From an uncultured Eubacteriales bacterium (lineage in GTDB: Bacteria; Bacillota; Clostridia; Oscillospirales; UBA644), in contig CAJLLT010000001.1 of NCBI GenBank assembly GCA_905207625.1, forward strand, positions 1-64,000: a DNA stretch of 64,000 bases, read 5' to 3'. The notes under the pieces are model-generated. The model saw only the letters and a program-made list of their open reading frames with translations. It made no database searches and had not been told where the DNA came from. This document shows, one piece after another, positions 14,517 to 21,198 of the stretch. The position numbers and the translations under genes were made by a program. The number at the start of each line of letters is the position of its first letter. The stretch's first letter is position 1.

Positions 14517-15154
14517 TGTTCCGAACCTCCGTACTGACTCTTTATATTATCCGCCAACATACGGCAAATGTTCTCATCCGCCCGGTTCGATCCGGTTTCA
14601 TAATCCCGTATGATAACACACAGGGGAATATTCTCAAACTCTGCCGCAACCCGAAAATTCATGGAGTAGGCCTCGTCGGAGGTTCCGGAAAAGCTGAGGG
14701 AATCCAGATATCTGAGCATCATTTTTTCGTCATCGCCGTGAATGGATACGGTCCTGTTCCGGTAGACAACTGCTGTATTTTCATTCTCACGGACGGTCAC
14801 AGAATCAACCAGGACATACAGTCCGCGTATGTTCTCCCGGGTCAGTCTCGTTCCCTTCTGAACATATGCCGCAAAGGAATCGTCTTTGGGAATGAACAGA
14901 ATCCGTCCCTCAGGATCATCCTTAAGCCTGTACACATCGATAGACTCAGTCTTCTCATCAAGATTCCCAAGCCACCCTTTTTCTGCCACAAGATCTTCTG
15001 CTGTGGGCGCGGTGAAAGTATCCTTGTTACGGAAGTCGGCATCGACCTCAATATAGACTTTTCCGTTAAAACAAAGCCTCCTGTACGGTCCGCATCCTGA
15101 CATCATCAATAAAATGAGGATAACAGTAACAACTGTTATGGCTGTTTTTTTCAT
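14513..15154 (-). CDS. Lipoprotein of the GntR-ABC operon
   Basis: This 213-residue protein has a classical lipoprotein signal, MKKTAITVVTVILILLMMSGC (Cys21). The mature part contains FNGKVYIEVDADFRNKD, a central SIDVYRLKDDPEGRILFIPK and a C-terminal acidic helix. It overlaps both neighbours by 4 bases (ATGA/GTGA), so translation is coupled along the operon. The function is unknown. The NGKVYIEV segment parallels NGHSYVQD in the next lipoprotein. Confidence 0.8.
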   Translation of the reverse strand: MKKTAITVVTVILILLMMSGCGPYRRLCFNGKVYIEVDADFRNKDTFTAPTAEDLVAEKGWLGNLDEKTESIDVYRLKDDPEGRILFIPKDDSFAAYVQKGTRLTRENIRGLYVLVDSVTVRENENTAVVYRNRTVSIHGDDEKMMLRYLDSLSFSGTSDEAYSMNFRVAAEFENIPLCVIIRDYETGSNRADENICRMLADNIKSQYGGSEQ

Positions 15155-15825
15155 TCTGCACCGCTTTCTTCTTTCCCGTCAGCCGCAGCTGAATCATTGT
15201 CGGAAGACTCCACGGAAACATGATCGTCCTGAGCCCCACCGAATGAATCTTCCTCTCCTGTTTCATTTGTTCCGGACTTTTGCAGAAAAGAGAGATCTCC
15301 GGAAAGTGCTTTCACATACGCAGATTTACCGTTGCCGATTACTGCCTTTTTCAGCTTTTGGGAACAGACCACGCCGTATATGTACTCGGCAATGATGGCT
15401 ATTATTACAATGCCCGGGATAATAAGGGACACCACATATCCGCCGAGAGAATTGGCTTTGTAAATCAGATACGCAATATTCAACGCATCAAGAACCGCCA
15501 GAACCAGTGCGACGATCATCCATCCGGGACGTTTTTTAGAAAAGATCCAGCAAAGGAAAAGTGCAACTATCGGAACTACAATAAGTATTCCGCAAATGAT
15601 CATGGCGACCAGTCTCATCTGAGGATTATGCGCCACTGCTGGCTGCTCAAGCAAGCTCTGAAGAGTTGCCCCCATTTCATAAGGAAAATATGAGAAAAAA
15701 AGAAACAGCTCCGTTCTCCCGCAGAAAAGCTGCACAAGGTTGACCACCGTCAGGATTACGACTAGCAGCATGGTATTCCTTGCGCTCCTGTACCACTTCA
15801 CGTATCTGATAATATTGCGTTCCAT
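15151..15825 (-). CDS. Integral membrane protein of the GntR-ABC operon
   Basis: The chosen ATG gives MERNIIRYVKWYRSARNTML and has CGGAGA 8 bases upstream. The frame is open 126 bases further, but that extension has no ribosome site and is polar and acidic. The 224-residue product has four to five hydrophobic helices: LLVVILTVVNLVQLF, MIICGILIVVPIVALFLCWI, MIVALVLAVLDALNIAYLIY and IIPGIVIIAIIAEYIYGVV. A long acidic Ser/Asp-rich C-terminal tail follows. No family is recognised. Its position between the ABC permease and two lipoproteins suggests an accessory membrane part of the same system. Confidence 0.75.
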   Translation of the reverse strand: MERNIIRYVKWYRSARNTMLLVVILTVVNLVQLFCGRTELFLFFSYFPYEMGATLQSLLEQPAVAHNPQMRLVAMIICGILIVVPIVALFLCWIFSKKRPGWMIVALVLAVLDALNIAYLIYKANSLGGYVVSLIIPGIVIIAIIAEYIYGVVCSQKLKKAVIGNGKSAYVKALSGDLSFLQKSGTNETGEEDSFGGAQDDHVSVESSDNDSAAADGKEESGAE

Positions 15826-15990
15826 ACAGAGTTCTCCGTTCACTTTATTTTTGTTAAATACTTCGGGACGTGTTTCAATTCCCGGAACTTTCCGTTCGTT
15901 TTCCGCGGATGTTTCGGGATCGTTCACATCAGGGCTTTGAGAAACAGACATTTCAGCATTTTCCGGTTTTATGTTCCATAACCGTCACCG

Positions 15991-16869
15991 TTACGTCAGA
16001 TTGAGTTTCTTTGTAACGGAATGGTGCATAAGAACTAATGCTCCGACGGAAAAAGCCAGATTCAGGAGTATTCCCAGAACAAGAAATGAGACCACGGAAC
16101 CGAAAGTCACAACACCGGAATTCGCAGTGCCTGTTTCAAGAACCAGGGAGCCCACAGACAGCATCGTATACTGAATAAACCTGATCAGATAGTTTGCTCC
16201 GACATAGATTCCGATACTGGCAAAAACCTTGTGCTTCTTTGCTATCTGACATCCAAGGGTAACGCATGCATATCCGATTGTTATCCACGCAAAAAACAGA
16301 ACGATGACATAAATCAGAGCCAGAATCACAATGCAATGAAACTCGGGGGTACTCCACATATCCCCCATAAATTCCGGAATCTTCCGGAAAGTTTCCTTCA
16401 ACGCGGAAAAAAGCGAGAAATTCCCGTAAGGAGAAACAGCGATGCCTATCACGGCAAAAATAGCCGCGCACCCGATAATAAATACTACTCCGGAACAGAT
16501 GTACCATATAAAAGAAGTCAGGATCTTACTCCAGATCTGGCTCATGGCAGACGCCGGAAGAGTATGGGTAAGGTAGCCCTGGGAAGTAAAGAACTTTTTA
16601 TAGTAGTAAGACAGACAGAATATCGTAACAAGCAGAGCACAGACTATCATGCCCAGATACGCGAAGATACTCAGGGAAACCGTCCACGTCAGATAGATAT
16701 TACCGAGAGCCCGGGATTCTTCATTCAGCCCCCAGGAACTCCGGATAATGGATAAAAGCACGGACACCCCCACTCCGCACAGGATACTCAGAGCAATATA
16801 CACCAGGTATACGGGGAGTATCATCCGTGATGTGGCGCGAAGGTCGTATTTAAGAAGTTTTCCTAACAT
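15991..16869 (-). CDS. ABC transporter permease of the GntR-ABC operon
   Basis: This 292-residue protein with about six membrane helices begins MLGKLLKYDLRATSRMILPV. That opening is typical of ABC-2-like permeases of the Ytr/bacitracin-type exporters. It is 7 bases overlapped by the ATPase gene, so the two are translationally coupled. Hydrophobic stretches occur at about 17-40, 66-90, 112-140, 180-205, 222-245 and 260-283. It should pair with the adjacent ATPase, probably as a dimer. The substrate is unknown; YtrA-type systems of Bacillus respond to cell-wall stress. Confidence 0.87.
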   Translation of the reverse strand: MLGKLLKYDLRATSRMILPVYLVYIALSILCGVGVSVLLSIIRSSWGLNEESRALGNIYLTWTVSLSIFAYLGMIVCALLVTIFCLSYYYKKFFTSQGYLTHTLPASAMSQIWSKILTSFIWYICSGVVFIIGCAAIFAVIGIAVSPYGNFSLFSALKETFRKIPEFMGDMWSTPEFHCIVILALIYVIVLFFAWITIGYACVTLGCQIAKKHKVFASIGIYVGANYLIRFIQYTMLSVGSLVLETGTANSGVVTFGSVVSFLVLGILLNLAFSVGALVLMHHSVTKKLNLT

Positions 16870-17558
16870 CTGAACACCTCCCTGAACAATTCGTCGACGG
16901 TCTTTCCCTTTTCCTCACGGACCGTCTCAACGCATCCGCACTCAATTATGCGGCCCTTGTCGATAAAAAGAAAATCATCCAGGACGTTCTCCACATCGGA
17001 GATCAGATGTGTGGAAATAATGACCGAAGATTCCCGGTCATAATTATTGATTATAGTCTCTATTATGTAATCCCGGGCGGCAGGATCAACTCCCCCTATC
17101 GGCTCGTCAAGAAGATAAAGCTTAGCCCTTCGGGACATGGTCAGCACAAGCCCGACCTTCTCCCGTGTGCCCTTGGAAAGGGTACGGAGCCGCAGCTCCG
17201 CACCTATTCCCAGACGGGACATCATCTGTTCCGCCCTGTCGGCATCAAAGTCCTTGTAAAAGTCCCTGAACATCCGTATAAGCTGCCTGACCTTCATATA
17301 CCCGGGAAGGTAATCCGTATCCGGCAGATACGAGACCATAGCTTTGGTTTCGGCGCAGGGGGATTTGCCGCAGATGAGAATCTGCCCCGTTGTGGGGGTA
17401 AGCAATCCCGCAACCATTTTCATCAAAGTCGTCTTGCCGCTTCCGTTGGTTCCCAACAGCCCGACTATACGCCCCTTGCCGACGGAAAAATTAAGCCGGT
17501 CAACAGCGCACAGCCTGCCGTAGTTCTTCGTGAGAGACAAACATTCAAGGACCTTCAT
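16863..17558 (-). CDS. ABC transporter ATP-binding protein of the GntR-ABC operon
   Basis: This 231-residue ATPase shows Walker A GLLGTNGSGKTTLMK (about residue 34), a Q-loop replaced by the VSYLPD segment, and the signature region LSKGTREKVGLVLTM. Walker B is LYLLDEPIGGVDP and the switch His is in IISTHL. The signature departs from LSGGQ but the LSKGxxxK form is common in the BcrA/YtrB-type exporters. It follows the GntR gene after a 162-base A-rich mRNA segment. Together with the overlapping permease it forms a single-substrate exporter or stress-response transporter whose substrate is not evident. Confidence 0.93.
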   Translation of the reverse strand: MKVLECLSLTKNYGRLCAVDRLNFSVGKGRIVGLLGTNGSGKTTLMKMVAGLLTPTTGQILICGKSPCAETKAMVSYLPDTDYLPGYMKVRQLIRMFRDFYKDFDADRAEQMMSRLGIGAELRLRTLSKGTREKVGLVLTMSRRAKLYLLDEPIGGVDPAARDYIIETIINNYDRESSVIISTHLISDVENVLDDFLFIDKGRIIECGCVETVREEKGKTVDELFREVFRC

Positions 17559-17720
17559 ACAGTTTCCTCTTTTCCTTCTGTTTTCTATCAGGATTTTTTA
17601 ATTTTCTGTTTTATTTTTTATTCTTCGTTTTTTCTTGACCCGTTGCCTTTATCTCTTTTCAAAATATAAGCTCTTTTTTCTTTTACTTATTCTTTTCTTT
17701 CAGTTGTTGTTTATTTACGG
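17559..17720 (-). other. Unusually A-rich spacer between gntR and the ABC genes
   Basis: The 162 bases between the repressor stop and the ATPase start read as an almost G/C-free, A/G-rich mRNA on the minus strand. No hairpin is visible. No promoter of sigma-A type is clear, so the ABC genes are probably read from the gntR promoter. The spacer may set translation ratio or RNA stability. Confidence 0.45.
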
Positions 17721-18089
17721 TCATTTTCCGGCATTTTCGCTGATCGGAGCGGGGAGAAAGCTTACGGCTTTGTCGCTGTCGAATCCCAGTTCCTGCAATT
17801 CGTCCAGATATCTCTGAGCCGCTTCGCGCGCGAGGAACAGACGTACCGCACGGATAGTTTCGATATCCGCCGTGACGAAACGTCCCGCAGTGCTTCTGGC
17901 ATCCGTAAGTCCCCAGGCATCCAGCTGAGTATATGCGTGCTGAACGGTATTGGGGTTGACAGATGCCTCCTGAGCGAGATCTCTCACCGCCGGCATCCTT
18001 GCACCGGGGGGATATTCGCCGGAAGCGATCTTCGCTCTGAACGCCGATGCTATCTGCAGATATACCGGCTTGTCAGGTTGAAATTTCAT
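17721..18089 (-). CDS. GntR family (YtrA-type) repressor
   Basis: This 122-residue regulator has an N-terminal winged helix. The start MKFQPDKPVYLQIASAFR has AAAGGAGG upstream. Landmarks are PVYLQIASAFRAKIASGEYP (8-27), PAVRDLAQEASVNPNTV (33-49) and the wing TAGRFVT. The short C-terminal part is helical (FLAREAAQRYLDELQELG) without a metabolite domain. This length and form are typical of the YtrA subgroup, which represses a linked ABC transporter operon. A palindrome overlapping its own -10 is the evident operator. Confidence 0.93.
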   Translation of the reverse strand: MKFQPDKPVYLQIASAFRAKIASGEYPPGARMPAVRDLAQEASVNPNTVQHAYTQLDAWGLTDARSTAGRFVTADIETIRAVRLFLAREAAQRYLDELQELGFDSDKAVSFLPAPISENAGK

Positions 18090-18117
18090 GGTAATCCTCC
18101 TTTCACCGTGTGTCAAC

Positions 18118-18162
18118 GGTATAATACATAGGTATTGTACCACACTTTATTATAAAAGTCAA
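18118..18162 (-). promoter_or_regulatory. gntR promoter with overlapping palindromic operator
   Basis: The minus strand has TTGACT (18162-18157), 17 bases, then TACAAT (18139-18134). A near-perfect inverted repeat, GGTATAATAC-ATAG-GTATTGTACC (18118-18141, one mismatch in 10), covers the -10 and the predicted start point. A dimeric repressor on this site would block RNA polymerase, giving negative autoregulation. GTAT...ATAC half-sites agree with known YtrA-type operators. Confidence 0.8.
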
Positions 18163-18264
18163 GCCCCTTTCGAACCAAAAAATAGAAAATTTGAAAAAAC
18201 GGTATATTTTTTTCTCCGGATATAAATAATGATACTATAAACAGTCGAAGGGACAGACAGAAGA

Positions 18265-18495
18265 ATGATCAAAGGTGTAAACAAGACAAGCATAATAGTC
18301 CGTGGCGACGGAGAAGTTTTCGAGCAGGCAATATTTATTATCAGCCCCAAATGCAAAAAAAGTCGTTGGGAAGTTCTTCAACTTGCGGAAAAACTTATAA
18401 ATCAAAAGACCTCTCCGTTCAGGGCTGTGAACGGAAAGGTCCCAGGGAATAAAAACAAAAACAAGGGTATTTCGGATTTTTTCGGCAAAGAATGA
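18265..18495 (+). CDS. Small conserved-looking protein of unknown function
   Basis: This frame of 76 residues begins MIKGVNKTSIIVRGDGEVFE, continues QAIFIISPKC, and then has a charged helix SRWEVLQLAEKLI. The N-terminal half has the look of short clostridial proteins of the MxKGVxxxxIxV...FEQAIF type, which I recall but cannot verify here. The C-terminal third (PGNKNKNKG) is low in complexity. The end of the frame crosses a hairpin that serves as terminator for the opposite strand. A weak AAGGGA ribosome site lies upstream, and TACTAT at 18233-18238 could be a -10. Confidence 0.55.
   Translation: MIKGVNKTSIIVRGDGEVFEQAIFIISPKCKKSRWEVLQLAEKLINQKTSPFRAVNGKVPGNKNKNKGISDFFGKE
18400..18441 (-). 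terminator. Terminator of the asd-dapA-ACT operon
   Basis: On the minus strand a 14-bp hairpin (GACCTTTCCGTTCA with TGAACGGAGAGGTC, one G-T pair) with a 6-base loop is followed by TTTTGATT. It lies about 60 bases beyond the stop of the ACT-domain gene. Confidence 0.8.
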
Positions 18496-18500
18496 AAGCC

Positions 18501-18980
18501 TCAGACATACTTTATCCCAAACTCATACGCCAGGGTCTGTTCGACTCCGTCAGCGTCGGGGAAAAGACAGCACACTGCCGTTTCTGTTGAATTTATCAGA
18601 TCCGCATCAAGTCCGGCACGGGCAAAACAGTCAAATGCAAAGGAAGCTATCGCGAACCGATCGGAAGGAGTTCTTCCGTTCAGGACAAGCATAACATTTC
18701 CCCCGTCAACGTCCGCGGTCAGTCCGGGATAAGCGTTCCGCAGACACCCGCAAAGCTGTACAATGTCGTAAGCTGAACTTTTTTCCGCGACAAATATCAG
18801 CTCCGAGCCGCCTGGAGTGTTTCCTGACACCGAAAGGATGGGCTTTATTCCCCGCTCTTCCAGAGCGGAAAACACTCCGGAGGACACCTTCGAGACCTCG
18901 GGCAGTCCTCCGATACGTACCAGAACTATATCATGTCTGAGTCTTGCCGATACTATTAGATTTCTCGTATCTATTGTCAT
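18501..18980 (-). CDS. ACT-domain protein (aspartokinase regulatory-domain-like)
   Basis: This 159-residue protein of two ACT-like halves starts at MTIDTRNLIVSARLRHDIVL with GGGAGG 5 bases upstream. Segments such as IVLVRIGGLPEVSKVSSGVFSAL and IKPILSVSGNTPGGSELIFVAE match the ACT fold of aspartokinase C-termini. There, lysine or threonine binds between paired ACT domains. No kinase domain is present. It is the third gene after asd and dapA, so a separate amino-acid-sensing subunit for the aspartate/lysine pathway is a reasonable inference. Binding partner and ligand are unknown. Confidence 0.75.
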   Translation of the reverse strand: MTIDTRNLIVSARLRHDIVLVRIGGLPEVSKVSSGVFSALEERGIKPILSVSGNTPGGSELIFVAEKSSAYDIVQLCGCLRNAYPGLTADVDGGNVMLVLNGRTPSDRFAIASFAFDCFARAGLDADLINSTETAVCCLFPDADGVEQTLAYEFGIKYV

Positions 18981-19016
18981 TTTTCCTCCCACTGCGAAGA
19001 AACTTCCGCATGGGCA

Positions 19017-19913
19017 TTACTGTTTCGGGATCAGTCCGAGTCCGGCAAGAGCATGGCTCAGCTGTTCCGTTGTTTTCTTCTCCGGCTCACAGAGGGGCAT
19101 CCGGCATCCGCCGCAATCGAGTCCGATCAGACGGAGGGCCTGTTTTACCGGAATAGGGTTGGTTTCCGCAAACAAGGCGTCGATAAGTTCCGAATACCGG
19201 ATCTGCAGTGCAGTACTTTCACCCTGTCTGCCTTCAGACCAGAGCCGGCACATCCGTGAAACGGCATCCGGTGTTACATTCGAAAGAACCGATATGACTC
19301 CCTTCGCGCCTACCGCAAGAAGAGCTGTGATAAGACTGTCGTCTCCGGAATACAGATCAAGTCCGTCCCCGCACATAGCCTTTATCCTGACCGCAGCCGC
19401 AACGTCTCCGGAAGCCTCCTTGACTCCGACGATATTCGGATGAAGGCTCAGACGTCTGTAAGTCTGCGGTAAAATGTTCATACCCGTACGGGATGGAACA
19501 TTATAAAGAATAATGGGAAGATCGGTCCTGTCGGCAATGTATTCATAGTGCTCCGCCAGTCCCTTCTGAGTTGTTTTGTTGTAATACGGTGTTACCACCA
19601 GTTGTGCATCCGCCCCCTCCTCTGCGGCAAATCTTGCAAGCCCGAGGACGTGGGCGGTATCGTTGCTTCCTGTGCCCGCGATGACGGGAACCCGTCCGTC
19701 GACGTGTCTTACGGCATAGCTGATGACACGTCTCTTTTCGCTGTCGGAAAGCGTGGGTGATTCTCCCGTCGTTGCGCAGACTGCTATAGCGGCAATTCCG
19801 TTATTGATATTGAAATCAATAAGTTTTCCCATGGTGTCAAGATCAACCCCGGAATCTCTTCCGAAGGGTGTCACCACGGCAGTTGCCGCACCTGTGAAGA
19901 CGGTTTTTTTCAT
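19017..19913 (-). CDS. dapA: 4-hydroxy-tetrahydrodipicolinate synthase
   Basis: This 298-residue TIM-barrel enzyme condenses pyruvate with aspartate semialdehyde, the branch point to lysine, diaminopimelate and dipicolinate. The Schiff-base Lys is Lys165 in GVKEASG. Tyr137 (LYNVPSRTGMN) and the TTGESPTL phosphate-like motif (48-55) are present, and length is normal. It begins 9 bases after asd and precedes the ACT-domain gene by 36 bases, giving a tight operon. Its product also feeds DpaAB during sporulation, so the two loci in this window are metabolically linked. Confidence 0.97.
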   Translation of the reverse strand: MKKTVFTGAATAVVTPFGRDSGVDLDTMGKLIDFNINNGIAAIAVCATTGESPTLSDSEKRRVISYAVRHVDGRVPVIAGTGSNDTAHVLGLARFAAEEGADAQLVVTPYYNKTTQKGLAEHYEYIADRTDLPIILYNVPSRTGMNILPQTYRRLSLHPNIVGVKEASGDVAAAVRIKAMCGDGLDLYSGDDSLITALLAVGAKGVISVLSNVTPDAVSRMCRLWSEGRQGESTALQIRYSELIDALFAETNPIPVKQALRLIGLDCGGCRMPLCEPEKKTTEQLSHALAGLGLIPKQ

Positions 19914-19922
19914 CAGGGCTCC

Positions 19923-20918
19923 TTAGATCAAGCCCTCCTGTATCATCCTGAGGGCTATCTGAACGGCGTTTGTTGCCGCACCCTTTCTTATATTGTCCGC
20001 AACTACCCACATATTTATACCGTTTTCCACGCTGTAGTCACGGCGGATACGACCGACGAACACCTCATTGTGTCCCTTTGCATTGACAGCCATGGGATAT
20101 ACGTTGCTTGCGACATCGTCCTGCAGCACCACACCCTCGGCCTCAGACATAAGACGTCTGATATCGTCAAGTTCAAAGGGCTTATTGAGTTCAACGTTTA
20201 TACTTTCGCTGTGGCAGTCAAAGACCGGGACACGAACCGTTGTAGCGGTGATCTTTATGTCATAATCATTGAGGATCTTATGTGTCTCATCGATCATCTT
20301 ATGCTCTTCTTTTGTATAACCGTCATCGGTAAAGACATCGATATGCGGCAGACAGTTCGAAAAGATCGGATAAGGGAATTTTTTCGGTTCCTTACCTTCG
20401 ATGCCGTTCCGGAGATCGTTGTAACCGCCCATTCCGGCGCCGGAAACTGCCTGATAAGTAGAATAAACTATTCTTTTGATCCCGTATTTGTCGTGCAGGG
20501 GCTTGAGAGCCACCACCGCCTGAATAGTGGAACAGTTGGGGTTGGCGATTATTCCGTGATGGTTCTTTATAGCCTCGGGATTGACCTCGGGAACGACCAG
20601 AGGAACATCCGGGTTCATTCTCCACGCGGAGCTGTTGTCAATGACAACACAGCCCTTGGATGCAGCTATCGGCGCAAACTTCTCGCTCGTACTGCCCCCC
20701 GCCGAAAACAGAGCTATGTCAAAGCCCTCATCGAAAGAATGCTCGTTCAGTTCCCGGACAGTATATTTTTTGCCCATGAAATCAAGTTCCTGACCGGCAC
20801 TTCTTGCGGACGCAAACAGCGCGTAGTCCGCCTTCAGACAGTATTCTTCAAGAACCTTCAGAAAGGTTCTTCCCACCATACCTGTGGCACCTACCACGGC
20901 AATTTTGTAGTTTTTCAT
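19923..20918 (-). CDS. asd: Aspartate-semialdehyde dehydrogenase
   Basis: This 331-residue NADP-dependent enzyme makes aspartate semialdehyde from aspartyl phosphate. The start MKNYKIAVVGATGMVGRTFL is preceded by GAGAGGT; an upstream in-frame ATG adds nine residues without family support. The nucleotide-binding GATGMVG is at 10-16, the catalytic Cys129 is in ANPNCST, and HIDVFTDDGYTKEE is present. It is first in asd-dapA-ACT. Between its promoter and the gene lies an intrinsic terminator, so expression is probably attenuated. Confidence 0.97.
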   Translation of the reverse strand: MKNYKIAVVGATGMVGRTFLKVLEEYCLKADYALFASARSAGQELDFMGKKYTVRELNEHSFDEGFDIALFSAGGSTSEKFAPIAASKGCVVIDNSSAWRMNPDVPLVVPEVNPEAIKNHHGIIANPNCSTIQAVVALKPLHDKYGIKRIVYSTYQAVSGAGMGGYNDLRNGIEGKEPKKFPYPIFSNCLPHIDVFTDDGYTKEEHKMIDETHKILNDYDIKITATTVRVPVFDCHSESINVELNKPFELDDIRRLMSEAEGVVLQDDVASNVYPMAVNAKGHNEVFVGRIRRDYSVENGINMWVVADNIRKGAATNAVQIALRMIQEGLI

Positions 20919-21093
20919 CGCAATACCTCTCTCTACCATTTTCATTATATGTTCCGAACGGATATCGTGCTAACAAAAAAAAGGACGGTGAACCGTCCGT
21001 CGTTGCTTTGAAAATCAGGGGGAACCGGAAAATGACATTATGACATTATTTCAATTATTACCCCTCGGTTCTTGACAATCCGCCCACAAAGAT
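20919..21093 (-). promoter_or_regulatory. asd leader RNA with terminator and alternative pairings (candidate attenuator/riboswitch)
   Basis: From the predicted start near 21093 the RNA contains CTTTG, paired with CAAAG near 21009. It also has GAACCG (21071-21066), which can pair with CGGTTC at 21027-21022. A second CGGTTC at 20995-20990 lies inside the 5' arm and loop of the terminator, so GAACCG can pair there instead and break the terminator. GGGCGG near the 5' end can also pair with the terminator 3' arm CCGTCC. These exclusive choices are what an attenuator needs. It does not show the conserved elements I know for lysine, SAM or T-box leaders. Ligand unknown. Confidence 0.6.
20975..20998 (-). 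terminator. Intrinsic terminator upstream of asd
   Basis: On the minus strand GGACGG-TTCA-CCGTCC is followed immediately by eight T residues. It is placed 57 bases before the asd start codon and about 95 bases after the predicted transcription start, so it would stop transcription before asd unless relieved. Confidence 0.9.
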
Positions 21094-21101
21094 GCTATAA
21101 T
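21072..21101 (+). promoter_or_regulatory. queA-tgt promoter
   Basis: TTGACA (21072-21077), 18 bases, TATAAT (21096-21101). Its -10 overlaps the -10 of the divergent asd promoter within the palindrome TATAATTATA. Confidence 0.8.
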
Positions 21102-21128
21102 TATACCAAATTAATAATAACGTGTCAA
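21100..21128 (-). promoter_or_regulatory. asd operon promoter
   Basis: On the minus strand TTGACA (21128-21123) is followed after 17 bases by TATAAT (21105-21100), a perfect consensus. It is back-to-back with the queA promoter and shares two bases of the -10. Confidence 0.85.
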
Positions 21129-21198
21129 TAAGAAAATCAGACTTTTTTATGAATAAATCCCGCATATTCAGTGTTTTATGCGAAAAGAAAGGCTTAAA

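Noticed and set aside
20070..21011. 313-residue plus-strand frame
   Set aside because: It is antisense to asd and crosses the asd terminator and leader.
21108..21198. Possible preQ1 riboswitch in the queA leader
   Set aside because: The short leader does not show the class I hairpin plus A-rich tail pattern or a terminator.
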